Assembly (NCBI GenBank): GCA_016471375.1
Contig: WGLZ01000059.1
Span: 1-38,348, forward strand
Source: Cyanobacteria bacterium RI_101
GTDB taxonomy: Bacteria > Cyanobacteriota > Cyanobacteriia > Cyanobacteriales > Microcystaceae
Reading direction: 5' to 3'
DNA length: 38,348 nt
A program made the position numbers and the translations under genes. Under the pieces are notes generated by a model. That model searched no databases, had not been told where the DNA came from, and saw only the letters and a program-made list of their open reading frames with translations. Shown here one piece after another: positions 24,479 through 34,937 of the stretch. Each line of letters opens with the position of its first letter. Positions within the stretch are counted from its first letter, which is position 1.

Positions 24479-25357
24479 ATGAAAAATATTTTTAGCGACT
24501 TGCTGGCGCCCCAGGGTTCCGCCTATCCCCGTCAGGGTAAGAAACACCGGGGCGTCGCCCTCAAGTCGGAGCCGGAAATCGCCATTATGCGGCAGGCCGG
24601 CGCCATCGCCGGGACGGTGTTGGCGGAAGTGCGAGAGCTGGCCCAACCGGGAGTGACCACCGGGGAACTAGACCGCTACGCCGAGGCCCGGATTCGAGAA
24701 CTGGGCGCCGTTCCCAGTTTTAAGGGTTACCGCGGTTTTCCCGCTTCTCTTTGCGTTTCCATTAACGCCGAAGCCGTTCACGGGGTGCCCAACCGGCGCC
24801 GACAACTCCGCTCCGGGGATCTGCTCAAGGTGGATACCGGCGCCTATTTTCAGGGCTATCATGGCGACTCCTGTATTACCATCGCCGTGGGGCAGATTTC
24901 CGCCAAGGCCAAGCGCTTGATGGAGGCGGCGGAAGCGGCGCTGTACCGGGGCATTGAACAGGTGAAGCCGGGGAATCGGCTAATGGATATCGCCGGCGCT
25001 ATTGAAGATTACGTCAAACCTTTGGGCTATAGCATTGTGCAGGACTTTACCGGCCACGGCGTCGGGCGGGATCTCCACGAAGATCCCCATGTGTTTAACG
25101 TCCGCACCCGGGACTTGCCCAACGTCCAACTGAAAGCGGGCATGACCCTGGCCATTGAGCCGATTGTCAACGCCGGCTCCCGCTTTACCCGCACCCTTAA
25201 GGACCGCTGGACGGTGGTCACCTTGGATAACGCCCTCTCGGCCCAGTTTGAGCACACGGTTTTAGTCACCCCCACGGGTTACGACATTCTCACTTATCCC
25301 GACCCGGCTCGTTTACGGACGCCGGAAAAGATCAAGCGCCTAGGGTTAAAGACGTAA
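24479..25357 (+). CDS. map: Methionine aminopeptidase, type I
   Basis: About 292 residues from ATG 24479; a TTG at 24449 would add ten residues. It removes the initiator Met from new proteins. The five metal ligands are in recognisable places: Asp in VDTGAYFQG, Asp in GYHGDSC, His in [14 protein letters not shown], Glu in TLAIEPI and Glu in QFEHTVLV. The N-terminal ~35 residues ([21 protein letters not shown]) precede the catalytic core, which starts at [14 protein letters not shown]. Cyanobacteria usually have several map paralogues. The 3' end overlaps the convergent peptidase gene by 26 bp. Confidence 0.95.
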   Translation: MKNIFSDLLAPQGSAYPRQGKKHRGVALKSEPEIAIMRQAGAIAGTVLAEVRELAQPGVTTGELDRYAEARIRELGAVPSFKGYRGFPASLCVSINAEAVHGVPNRRRQLRSGDLLKVDTGAYFQGYHGDSCITIAVGQISAKAKRLMEAAEAALYRGIEQVKPGNRLMDIAGAIEDYVKPLGYSIVQDFTGHGVGRDLHEDPHVFNVRTRDLPNVQLKAGMTLAIEPIVNAGSRFTRTLKDRWTVVTLDNALSAQFEHTVLVTPTGYDILTYPDPARLRTPEKIKRLGLKT

Positions 25358-27011
25358 CCACCGTGCCGCAACGCTCCCCGTAGGCGGAAATTTGGATCGG
25401 CGCGCCTTGGGGGCCTTGGAGCACCCATTCTAAATGGCGCCGATGGTCGGTTCCCTCCGCTAGGGATTCGTAGAACTTGTTGGAGCGCCCCTCTAGGTGG
25501 GGTAATTCCTGATGCAGATGGCCGGAAACCAGTTTAACCCCCGGCGCTAGGCTGAGGCTGACTTCGATGGGCCGCACCGCTTTTCGTTCTAGAGCTTTTT
25601 TACTCGTGTAGGTGGGCAGAAAGCCCTCATTTTTCCACTGAACCACCAGATGATAAATATCGCCGCCTTGAGGAGTTAAGCGCACCTGGGACAGCGCCAA
25701 CCGGGGAGACAGCAACGCCAAGTTAATGGCCAGACGGGCCTGCTTTTCGCAAATCTCCGGCAAATACTGAGCCGGCGCGTTTTGCCAGACCGCCTTTTCA
25801 TCCCAGCCGCCGATTTCCACCGGCCCCAGTTGGGGATGCTCAAAGGGCCGCCAAGGGATAAAGCCCTGGCCTTGCAATTCCTCGTCGTTCCAACGCAGAA
25901 GTTGGTAGTCGTCCTCCGGCGCGTGCCAGCGGAACCACTGGATAAAATCGTTCTTTTTAATCCCCGCTTGGGTCGGCGCATCCCACAGTTCCACGGTGAA
26001 ACCGTACCAGCCGTAGTGGTCGTAGCCGTAGTCGTCCATGACCCCGTAGCAAACTTCCTTGGGATGGTAGCGGAAGTCGTGGTAAGAGGAAATACAGGGA
26101 TAACCGGTGTGGGCGGTGGCCTTTTCCCCCAGAAGTTTGTAAATCTCCAAATCCTCCGTGGGGAAATGCTCGTCCGGGTGGGTGCTGTAGGGGCGAATGA
26201 AGACCGCCGAATAGGTGTGGTAGCTCAAAAAGCCGTTAATGTTGCGGTTTTCCTGCCAAAATTCCGCCTCCGCTCGGGTTTCCGGCTCGGAAAAAGGAAA
26301 ATCCCCCGCGCCCTGCTGTTGGTTTTCCGGCGCCCAGAGGTGGGGATAGTTGCGGTTAAAGTCCATGCCTTCCAAGGTCGGCGCCATCCCAAAGCCGTAG
26401 CCGTCGTAGTTGCGAATCAACCCCTCCGGCAGAAGGGTGTAATACTCGCCGCCAAACTCCTCCGGCTCCCGGCGGATCATCACTCTAGGATCTCGCTCGG
26501 AAATTTTCCAACCGCCGCAATCGTCCCGGAGCCGCATGCGCAAAATTAAGCCGTCGCCGTCCACGTCTTCCGGGTAAAGACCGTCCCGCTCTTCGGGGTA
26601 GGGGTAAGGTCGGACGCTGGAGCGCAGACGATAGGGGGTGGTCAGGTATTTTTCGGCGCCGTCCACGGCCAAGCGGGGCAGGATATAAACCGTGTGCTGG
26701 TCTAACAGTCGGGTGATTTGGGGATCGGCGCCGTATTGGGTGACTAATTTATGGAGTAAATAGAGGGCGACGGCGGAGCCGGTCACTTCCCCGGCGTGGG
26801 TGTTGGCGTCCACCCAATAGCCCGGCTTTTTCAGCGCCGCCCCGGTGGCTTGGTGGGTGACCGCCATTACCCAAATATCCCGCCCTTCGTAGCTCTGGCC
26901 AATCACTCGGCGCTCTAGCAGGTGGGGGTAGGCCTTCAGGTGGGCGTCTAAAAACTCGGCGATTTCCCCGTAGGTTAGGTAATGGCTAAAGTCAAAGGCG
27001 AGAACGGTCAT
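25332..27011 (-). CDS. Zinc carboxypeptidase, M14 family
   Basis: 559 residues, with no signal peptide, so cytoplasmic. The zinc-binding HxxE is His72-Glu75 ([11 protein letters not shown]), the third ligand His265 ([10 protein letters not shown]), the substrate carboxylate site has MDFNRNYP (Arg220), and the general base Glu341 is in YGFTVELWD. All M14 residues are in place. The ~150 C-terminal residues form an extra beta-rich part ([20 protein letters not shown]). It is longer than digestive carboxypeptidases and resembles M14 enzymes of unknown substrate common in bacteria. Tail-to-tail overlap with map is 26 bp. Confidence 0.9.
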   Translation of the reverse strand: MTVLAFDFSHYLTYGEIAEFLDAHLKAYPHLLERRVIGQSYEGRDIWVMAVTHQATGAALKKPGYWVDANTHAGEVTGSAVALYLLHKLVTQYGADPQITRLLDQHTVYILPRLAVDGAEKYLTTPYRLRSSVRPYPYPEERDGLYPEDVDGDGLILRMRLRDDCGGWKISERDPRVMIRREPEEFGGEYYTLLPEGLIRNYDGYGFGMAPTLEGMDFNRNYPHLWAPENQQQGAGDFPFSEPETRAEAEFWQENRNINGFLSYHTYSAVFIRPYSTHPDEHFPTEDLEIYKLLGEKATAHTGYPCISSYHDFRYHPKEVCYGVMDDYGYDHYGWYGFTVELWDAPTQAGIKKNDFIQWFRWHAPEDDYQLLRWNDEELQGQGFIPWRPFEHPQLGPVEIGGWDEKAVWQNAPAQYLPEICEKQARLAINLALLSPRLALSQVRLTPQGGDIYHLVVQWKNEGFLPTYTSKKALERKAVRPIEVSLSLAPGVKLVSGHLHQELPHLEGRSNKFYESLAEGTDHRRHLEWVLQGPQGAPIQISAYGERCGTVVTSLTLGA

Positions 27012-27218
27012 GGGCGGTGGCGCTAGGTCAGTAGAGAAAGGAACCGACAGAGCCTTTCAGTATAGAGCCGAGACCGGGAAACGGGACTAGCGCAAAATAA
27101 CTACGTCATTTAGTCTCGCCTCGGTTTTTGCCAGACCCATTCAAGTTTGAGGCGAGCGGCCCAAACAAGAGCGCTTTATGGGGGGTACGGTAGTCGAGAG
27201 GTTTACGGGGAGCGATCC

Positions 27219-27248
27219 GGGTGTGTTAGGGCTAGGCCGAACACACCC
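27219..27248. repeat. Hairpin downstream of the EF-G gene
   Basis: GGGTGTGTT (27219-27227) pairs perfectly with AACACACCC (27240-27248), loop 12 bases. It starts 17 bases after the EF-G stop codon on the minus strand. No T-run follows on that strand, so it may protect the 3' end of the mRNA rather than act as an intrinsic terminator. Flanking CGGTAG (27188) and CTACCG (27252) could extend the fold. Confidence 0.5.
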
Positions 27249-27264
27249 ACCCTACCGCTGGAAC

Positions 27265-29352
<2,088 letters not shown>

Positions 29353-29475
29353 AGTTATTCAGGGTTTAGCGATCAAAATAACCCCCAATAGGGATTAGGG
29401 GCCGTTTGGGGGAAGTGTTAATTTATTTTAAGATATAGAGCGCTATCTGGCGGAGTCCGGCTCCCTTAACCCACC

Positions 29476-29982
29476 ATGGAAGACTTTCCCGCTTATTTAG
29501 ACCTCCCCGACCTGAGCGCCGCGGCCTTTGTGGCGCCGACCGCCACTGTCATGGGTCGCGTAACCCTCGGCCCCGGCTCCAGTGTTTGGTACAGCGCCGT
29601 AGTCCGGGGAGATGTGGAGCGGATTGAGATCGGCGAAGAAACCAATGTCCAGGACGGAGCGGTGATCCACGGCGATCCGGGAACGCCGACGGTTTTAGAG
29701 CGCTGGGTCACGGTGGGGCACCGGGCGGTGATCCACGGCGCCTATCTAGAAGAGGGCTGTTTAATCGGCATGGGCGCCATTATTTTAGACGGGGTCAGGA
29801 TCGGCGCCGGCAGTATTATCGGCGCCGGCTCGGTGATTACTAAATCGATTCCGCCCCGTTCCCTCGCCCTGGGGGCGCCGGGGCGGGTGATTCGTCCGGT
29901 AACCGAGGAGCAGGCCCGGGACTTAATCCGTCACGCCCAACGCTACGCCCGTCTGGCTCAGGCCCACGCCCAAGCAAAATAG
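29476..29982 (+). CDS. Gamma-carbonic-anhydrase-like left-handed beta-helix protein
   Basis: 168 residues. Hexapeptide repeats form a left-handed beta-helix (about residues 20-125: VMGRVTLGPGSSVWYSAVVR, IGEETNVQDGAVIHGD and on), then a C-terminal helix (EEQARDLIRHAQRYARLAQA). The zinc ligands of gamma-CAs are present: His65 (VIHGD), His82 and His87 (GHRAVIHGA). It is the stand-alone type, without the RubisCO-like repeats of CcmM. Many such proteins are inactive or act on other substrates, so carbonic anhydrase activity is only possible. Confidence 0.88.
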   Translation: MEDFPAYLDLPDLSAAAFVAPTATVMGRVTLGPGSSVWYSAVVRGDVERIEIGEETNVQDGAVIHGDPGTPTVLERWVTVGHRAVIHGAYLEEGCLIGMGAIILDGVRIGAGSIIGAGSVITKSIPPRSLALGAPGRVIRPVTEEQARDLIRHAQRYARLAQAHAQAK

Positions 29983-30076
29983 CCGGCGCCGATTCCCAAG
30001 GGGGCGAGTTTAGGTTATATATGGGGGATAATTTAGAAAACTTAACATTTTTGATTCACCTTCGAGGCAGTAATCT

Positions 30077-30196
30077 ATGGATTGGCGTATTGTAATTGTC
30101 CTAAGTCCCTTGATCATCGCCGCGACCTGGGCGGCCATTAACATCGGCGCCGCCGCCCTCCGGCAGATTAACGAAGTCCTCAGCCGGGAAAGCTAA
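30077..30196 (+). CDS. psbY: Photosystem II protein Y (PsbY)
   Basis: A 39-codon gene easily missed by length filters. The protein is MDWRIVIVLSPLIIAATWAA, then a helix ending INIGAAALRQINEVLSRES. The MDWR N-terminus, a single membrane helix rich in Ala/Ile, and the charged stromal-side tail match cyanobacterial PsbY, a low-molecular-weight subunit near cytochrome b559 in PSII. AGGCAG lies about 8 bases before the ATG and a strong terminator follows, so the unit is monocistronic. Confidence 0.92.
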   Translation: MDWRIVIVLSPLIIAATWAAINIGAAALRQINEVLSRES

Positions 30197-30222
30197 TTTC
30201 TCTCCCTGGAACCGGGGAACCC

Positions 30223-30260
30223 AGCCGACTCGTCCCTAGGGGCGGTAGTCGGCTTTCTTT
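30223..30260 (+). terminator. Intrinsic terminator after psbY
   Basis: AGCCGACT (30223-30230) pairs with AGTCGGCT (30247-30254), followed by TTCTTTT. It sits 27 bases after the psbY stop and directly before the LptF/G-like gene, whose promoter is therefore not obvious. Confidence 0.85.
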
Positions 30261-30277
30261 TGGGTGAATTGTTCGCT

Positions 30278-31459
30278 ATGTATTGGACCGCTCCGAGCCG
30301 TCTTCGTCTCCCCCGTTTAGCCCATTGGCTCTCCCCGCCGCTGATGGACCGCTATTTGGCGGGACAATTGGTTCCTCCGTTTTTATTTAGCGTCGGTTTA
30401 GTGGCCAGTTTCGGGGTGGCCATTGGCTACCTCTCGGATTTGGGCAATAAAATCGTCGAAAAAAATTTACCCCTTGAGCAGGCGCTGGAAATTCTCCTCC
30501 TCAAAGTGCCGGAATTTTTGGCCTACGCCCTGCCCATCGCCGTTCTCCTGAGCGCCTTGCTCACCTTTGGGCGCCTAGGGGGAGATAGCGAATTGGTGGC
30601 GCTCCGGGCCTGCGGCGCCGGCTTATTTCGCTTAGCGGTTCCCGTGGTCTGTTTAAGTCTTGTGGCTACGGGGTTAACCTACGGCGTCGGCGAGTGGGTC
30701 GTCCCAGCGGCTAACTATCGGGCCACGGCGATTTTGGTGGATTCCATCCAGGAAGAACATCCCTTTTGGCAAAATCGCGATATTTTTTACCCGGAATTTG
30801 AGGAGGTGAAAACCCCCCAGGGTAAAACCGAAAGAAGATTAAAACGGTTAATCTACGCCGAGCGCTTCGACGGCAAAACCATGGAGGAGCTAACGGTTTT
30901 ACAGTGGTCTGGCTCCCGTCTCAATAAAATTATTATTTCCGACCAAGCCGCTTGGAATCCCCAGCGCCGGGGTTGGGATTTTTTTGGCGGCGCCGTTTAT
31001 CCTTTGAAAAAAGACGCCTCCTATCAGGAATCGGAACCGTTTCAGAGCCGACTGGTGGAACTGCCCAAATCCGCCTTTGATTTCGCGCTTCAGGGTCGGG
31101 ACCCCTACGAAATGAATATCCGGGAAGCGAGGGCCTATATGGATATTCTGCGCTTAATTGGGGATCGTAAAAAACTAAATTTTTTTCAGGTGCGCACCGA
31201 GCAAAAAGCCGCCTTTCCCTTCGTCTGCGTCGTCTTTGGACTGGTGGGTATGGCCGTCGGCGCTCGGCCCCAGCGCCTGAGTCGGGCTACGGGTTTTGGT
31301 CTCAGCGTTTTTATTGTTTTCGCCTACTATTTAGTCGGGTTCGCGGCGGGCAGTCTAGGCATGGCGGAGATTCTGTCTCCGGCGCCGGCGGCTTGGGCGC
31401 CGAATTTAATCGGTTTAGCCGTAGGTTTAGGCTTGCTTTACCGTTTTAACCAAGGATAA
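30278..31459 (+). CDS. LptF/LptG family permease
   Basis: About 393 residues from ATG 30278 (a TTG at 30260 lies inside the psbY terminator). Three N-terminal helices (around LVPPFLFSVGLVASFGVAIG, LAYALPIAVLLSALLTF and LFRLAVPVVCLSLVATGLTY) lead to a periplasmic beta-jellyroll region (about 130-280), then three C-terminal helices (around FPFVCVVFGLVGMAVGA). This is the LptF/G topology: part of the inner-membrane complex (LptB2FG) that extracts lipopolysaccharide. Cyanobacteria commonly have a single LptF/G-type gene. The downstream kinase gene starts 8 bp later. Confidence 0.88.
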   Translation: MYWTAPSRLRLPRLAHWLSPPLMDRYLAGQLVPPFLFSVGLVASFGVAIGYLSDLGNKIVEKNLPLEQALEILLLKVPEFLAYALPIAVLLSALLTFGRLGGDSELVALRACGAGLFRLAVPVVCLSLVATGLTYGVGEWVVPAANYRATAILVDSIQEEHPFWQNRDIFYPEFEEVKTPQGKTERRLKRLIYAERFDGKTMEELTVLQWSGSRLNKIIISDQAAWNPQRRGWDFFGGAVYPLKKDASYQESEPFQSRLVELPKSAFDFALQGRDPYEMNIREARAYMDILRLIGDRKKLNFFQVRTEQKAAFPFVCVVFGLVGMAVGARPQRLSRATGFGLSVFIVFAYYLVGFAAGSLGMAEILSPAPAAWAPNLIGLAVGLGLLYRFNQG

Positions 31460-31466
31460 GTCGCCA

Positions 31467-33005
31467 ATGCTTGCCGATTTAATCGCTCAACTCCAGAACG
31501 CTCAGGCCTATCCTCACCCGGTTACTCAACCGATTGAAGTCCTGCAAACCCATTGCTCGGCGGTCTTCCTAACAGGAGACTACGCCTATAAAGTGAAAAA
31601 GCCGGTGGATTTTGGTTTTCTCGATTTTTCCACCTTAGAGAAACGGAAATTTTATCTAGAGCAGGAATTGGCGCTGAATCAACCCATCGCCCCGGATATT
31701 TACGATCAAGTTGTTCCCCTTTATCAAGATAGCGAGGGCAGGGTTTGGGTCAATCAACCTTTAGGAAACCTAGCGGACTACGCCCTGAGAATGCGTCAGT
31801 TTCCCCAGTCCTGTTTGTTGATTAATCTCTTTAAAGCGGGGCGATTAACCCCGGAGTTGATCCAGGAATTGGGGCGAACCGTGGCGGAGTTTCACGCTCA
31901 AACTCAAACGAATTCTTACATCCAGAGTTTTGGACAAGTCGAGAAAATTCAAGATGCGATTATGGATAATTTTAAAGCCACGGAAAAATATATCGGCGTC
32001 GCTCAAACTGAGAGTCAGTATCAGGAAACCCGCGCCTTTGACCGGCGCTTCTTCGAGGAAAATTCAGAGCTATTCCAGCGCCGGATTCAGGGGGAGAAAA
32101 TCCGAGAATGCCACGGCGATCTCCATTTACAAAATATTTGTTACTGGCGGGAAAAATTGCAACTGTTTGACCGGATCGAGTTTAACGAACCTTTCCGCTT
32201 TGTGGACGTTATGTACGATATCGCCTTTACCGTCATGGATCTGGAAGCCAAAGAGCGCCGAGATTTGGGGACAATTTTTCTCAATTCCTACCTAGAGCAA
32301 ACGGGGGATTGGGAAGGCGTGTCTTTATTGCCCTTTTATCTCAGTCGTCAGGCTTATGTGCGAGCCAAGGTGACCTCTTTTCTGCTGGACGATCCGCAAA
32401 TTTCCCCCCAGGAAAAAGCGACCGCCTTAGAAACCGCCCAAAATTATTACCGCCAAGCCTGGCGCTATACCCAACCTCAAACCGGGGAAGTGATTTTACT
32501 CTCAGGATTGTCGGGGGCGGGGAAAAGCACCGTCGCCCGTTACCTCGCGCCCCAGATCGGCGCTCTCCATCTCCGCTCCGACGCGATTCGCAAACAGTTA
32601 GCCGGACTGCCCGTAACCGCCCAGGGCGGCGCCGATCTTTATACCCCGGAGCGAACCCTGCAAACTTACCAATATTTACAAAATTGGGGGTTAGAATTAG
32701 CCCGCCAAGGCTGGCGAGTCATTCTCGACGCCAAATACGACCGCCGGGCGGATCGACAAAAAATTCTTAACTTCTGCCAAGCTCAGGGCTTACCCCTAAC
32801 CATGCTTCACTGCCAGGCTCAGTTAACGACCCTAAGGGAACGCCTAGAACAGCGCCGGGGGGATATTTCCGACGCCACCGCGGCGCTATTACGCCAACAA
32901 GTTGAAAACTTTGAAGCTTTCGGCGCCGAGGAATCGCCTTTTCGGGTGAACCTTGATACGGAAACCCTCGCTTGGCAAGACCTCTTAAATCGGCGCTGGC
33001 CCTAA
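31467..33005 (+). CDS. Two-domain protein: APH-like kinase plus P-loop kinase
   Basis: 512 residues. The N-terminal part (about 20-320) is an aminoglycoside-phosphotransferase-like kinase fold with Lys in YAYKVKKPVDFGFLDF, the catalytic loop CHGDLHLQNICYW and metal-binding Asp in FDRIEFNEPFRFVDV (the motif is degenerate). The C-terminal part (about 340-505) is a P-loop kinase with Walker A GLSGAGKST near residue 350, LRSDAIRKQLAG and a lid-type Arg-rich segment (RERLEQRRGDISDA). This domain pair is known in many bacteria, usually annotated as bifunctional kinase or AAA ATPase; I know of no proven substrate. It follows the LptF/G gene by 8 bp. Confidence 0.87.
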   Translation: MLADLIAQLQNAQAYPHPVTQPIEVLQTHCSAVFLTGDYAYKVKKPVDFGFLDFSTLEKRKFYLEQELALNQPIAPDIYDQVVPLYQDSEGRVWVNQPLGNLADYALRMRQFPQSCLLINLFKAGRLTPELIQELGRTVAEFHAQTQTNSYIQSFGQVEKIQDAIMDNFKATEKYIGVAQTESQYQETRAFDRRFFEENSELFQRRIQGEKIRECHGDLHLQNICYWREKLQLFDRIEFNEPFRFVDVMYDIAFTVMDLEAKERRDLGTIFLNSYLEQTGDWEGVSLLPFYLSRQAYVRAKVTSFLLDDPQISPQEKATALETAQNYYRQAWRYTQPQTGEVILLSGLSGAGKSTVARYLAPQIGALHLRSDAIRKQLAGLPVTAQGGADLYTPERTLQTYQYLQNWGLELARQGWRVILDAKYDRRADRQKILNFCQAQGLPLTMLHCQAQLTTLRERLEQRRGDISDATAALLRQQVENFEAFGAEESPFRVNLDTETLAWQDLLNRRWP

Positions 33006-33038
33006 CGCTTGTTTAACGCGGTTCCCCCTAGGAACGAA

Positions 33039-33211
33039 CTACCGTGTACACACAAGTCTTTGGTTTTGTCATTAACCTTATCTCGCCCCCTAAATCCCCC
33101 AATTCTGGGGGACTTTGAACTCAGAAAAGCTCCGAACTCCCCCCAAAATTGGGGGGCTGGGGGGGCAAAACGAGGGTTAGAGGGGGTTCTGACACTTGTG
33201 TGTAACGGTAG
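33039..33211. mobile_element. MITE-like inverted-repeat element
   Basis: About 173 bp. The ends CTACCGTGTACACACAAGT (33039-33057) and ACTTGTGTGTAACGGTAG (33194-33211) are near-perfect inverted repeats (one indel). Inside are two perfect hairpins: CCCCCAATTCTGGGGG (33096-33111) and CCCCCCAAAATTGGGGGG (33139-33156). There is no convincing coding frame and no clear target duplication. The internal G/C-clusters resemble intergenic repeats common in cyanobacteria. Confidence 0.65.
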
Positions 33212-33600
33212 CCCCTGAGTCCCGGCGCCGGGGGAATCCTGCTTTGTCCCGAAATTGAGTCGCCCAGAACCTTCTCCGGGAGAACCTGAGCGGGAATATG
33301 TCAAATTGTAAATTTTTTGCTAATAATGATGGGAGTAGATTTTTGGTAAACTCTACCAACCCCTTGGAGGCTAAGCATTTTTGCTTAGGTCTCTTTTAAG
33401 AAAATGGTGGATCGTCTCCGGGCGCTCCCCGGGGGCGACGGCGAATCGTTAGGGGTCTCGCTTCCCCTCGCCGTTCCTAGTTTGCAAGGGTTCCGTCTTA
33501 TAGGACAATGGACTCTTACCCAACTGGCTCCACATCTTAGCCCGCGTCCCTTTTTGAAAAAATCTTGCCCCTGCTTTCTACCGCAAGAGGATTTGACTCT
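33212..33600 (+). promoter_or_regulatory. psbD upstream region and leader
   Basis: It holds the psbD promoter and leader. From about 33300 it becomes AT-rich (TAATAATGATG near 33322 could include a -10 box). A small hairpin CTAAGC/GCTTAG lies at 33371-33388, followed by GTCTCTTTTAAG. A 66-codon open frame starts at ATG 33404 and stops at TGA overlapping the psbD ATG by four bases (ATGA); its predicted protein resembles nothing known, so it may be chance or a coupling leader peptide. I found no double HLR1 box here; only a single TTTACAAT-like half-site on the minus strand near 33310. Confidence 0.4.
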
Positions 33601-34659
33601 ATGACCATCGCAGTCGGACGCGCCCCGGTCGAAAGAGGATGGTTTGACGTCCTCGACGACTGGCTTAAGCGCGATCGTTTCGTTTTTATCGGCTGGTCCG
33701 GTATTCTGCTCTTCCCCTGCGCCTTTCTGGCTCTAGGGGGCTGGCTCACCGGCACCACCTTTGTCACCTCCTGGTATACCCACGGGTTGGCTAGCTCCTA
33801 CCTCGAAGGCGCCAACTTCCTAACGGTGGCGGTCTCTTCTCCCGCCGACGCCTTCGGCCATTCCCTGCTCTTCCTCTGGGGCCCCGAAGCCCAGGGCAAC
33901 TTTACCCGCTGGTGCCAAATCGGCGGTCTCTGGCCCTTCGTGGCGCTCCACGGCGCTTTTGGCTTGATTGGCTTTATGCTCCGCCAGTTTGAAATTTCCC
34001 GACTGGTGGGCATCCGTCCCTACAACGCCATCGCTTTCTCCGGCCCCATCGCGGTCTTCGTCAGCGTCTTCCTGATGTACCCCTTGGGACAATCTAGTTG
34101 GTTCTTCGCCCCCAGCTTTGGGGTGGCGGGCATTTTCCGCTTTATCCTCTTCCTGCAAGGCTTCCACAACTGGACCCTCAACCCCTTCCACATGATGGGC
34201 GTGGCGGGCATCCTCGGCGGCGCTCTCCTTTGCGCGATTCACGGCGCCACGGTGGAAAACACCCTCTTTGAGGACGGCGACCAAGCCAACACCTTCCGGG
34301 CTTTTGAACCCACCCAAGCGGAAGAAACCTATTCCATGGTGACGGCGAACCGCTTCTGGTCCCAGATCTTTGGCATCGCTTTCTCCAACAAACGCTGGTT
34401 GCACTTCTTTATGCTGTTTGTTCCAGTGACGGGCCTGTGGATGAGTTCCATCGGCATCGTCGGTTTGGCGCTGAACCTGCGGGCCTACGACTTTGTCTCT
34501 CAGGAACTGCGGGCGGCGGAAGATCCCGAATTTGAGACCTTCTACACCAAAAATATTCTGTTGAACGAAGGGATGCGCGCTTGGATGGCGCCCCAGGATC
34601 AACCCCACGAGAACTTCATCTTCCCTGAAGAAGTCCTGCCTCGGGGTAACGCCCTCTAA
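33601..34659 (+). CDS. psbD: Photosystem II D2 protein
   Basis: 352 residues from ATG 33601 ([20 protein letters not shown]), exactly the usual D2 length; the upstream TTG start would add a non-conserved 12-residue tail. D2 binds, with D1, the P680 chlorophylls, pheophytin, the non-haem iron and plastoquinone QA. Landmark stretches are present: the five helices, [20 protein letters not shown] with the chlorophyll- and iron-ligand region, and [18 protein letters not shown]. No psbC follows: a strong terminator comes next. In cyanobacteria one psbD overlaps psbC and a second copy (psbD2) stands alone, so this is probably psbD2. Confidence 0.98.
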   Translation: MTIAVGRAPVERGWFDVLDDWLKRDRFVFIGWSGILLFPCAFLALGGWLTGTTFVTSWYTHGLASSYLEGANFLTVAVSSPADAFGHSLLFLWGPEAQGNFTRWCQIGGLWPFVALHGAFGLIGFMLRQFEISRLVGIRPYNAIAFSGPIAVFVSVFLMYPLGQSSWFFAPSFGVAGIFRFILFLQGFHNWTLNPFHMMGVAGILGGALLCAIHGATVENTLFEDGDQANTFRAFEPTQAEETYSMVTANRFWSQIFGIAFSNKRWLHFFMLFVPVTGLWMSSIGIVGLALNLRAYDFVSQELRAAEDPEFETFYTKNILLNEGMRAWMAPQDQPHENFIFPEEVLPRGNAL

Positions 34660-34686
34660 GTTAAGGCGAACATTTTAAAATCAGAA

Positions 34687-34711
34687 GGGGGGAAATTTCC
34701 CCCCTTTTTTT
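34687..34711 (+). terminator. Strong intrinsic terminator after psbD
   Basis: GGGGGG (34687-34692), AAATTT, CCCCCC (34699-34704) then seven T. The perfect stem and T-run, 27 bases after the psbD stop codon, indicate that psbD is monocistronic. Confidence 0.93.
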
Positions 34712-34866
34712 CGTTGAACATCCGACCCAGCGCCGGTTAAGGGTATAGCCTTCCCAGGCGTTAGGACAAATCGAGCGCAATGGCCTTTTCCCCAAAACGT
34801 TACCCTGAATCTACCGGCCAGGGGCTAGAAAAATCTTGAGTCATCCGCTAAGATAAAGTGCCACAT

Positions 34867-34910
34867 CTAGGGCGAGACCGTCGAGTAAAACGCTAAATAT
34901 ACCGCCCTAG
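34867..34910 (+). promoter_or_regulatory. Inverted repeat in the nrdA leader
   Basis: CTAGGGCG (34867-34874) and CGCCCTAG (34903-34910) are perfect complements 28 bases apart, ending 27 bases before the ATG. This could be a leader hairpin or an operator with a wide spacer. It is not a match to the NrdR box consensus. TAAGATAAAGTG at about 34849 may contain the -10 region. Confidence 0.35.
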
Positions 34911-34937
34911 CCCCCTTTCCCCCATTTTCCAGACCCT

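Noticed and set aside
25782-26549. A 255-codon open frame on + within the M14 peptidase gene
   Set aside because: It lies fully antisense to a conserved enzyme with all catalytic residues. Its Val-rich, low-complexity translation is the shadow of that gene.
33820-34608. A 262-codon open frame antisense to psbD
   Set aside because: Shadow of a highly conserved gene; no sign of a real protein.
34712-34937. NrdR operator or cobalamin riboswitch before nrdA
   Set aside because: No match to the NrdR box and no B12-box-like sequence; only an 8-bp inverted repeat, listed as a weak feature.
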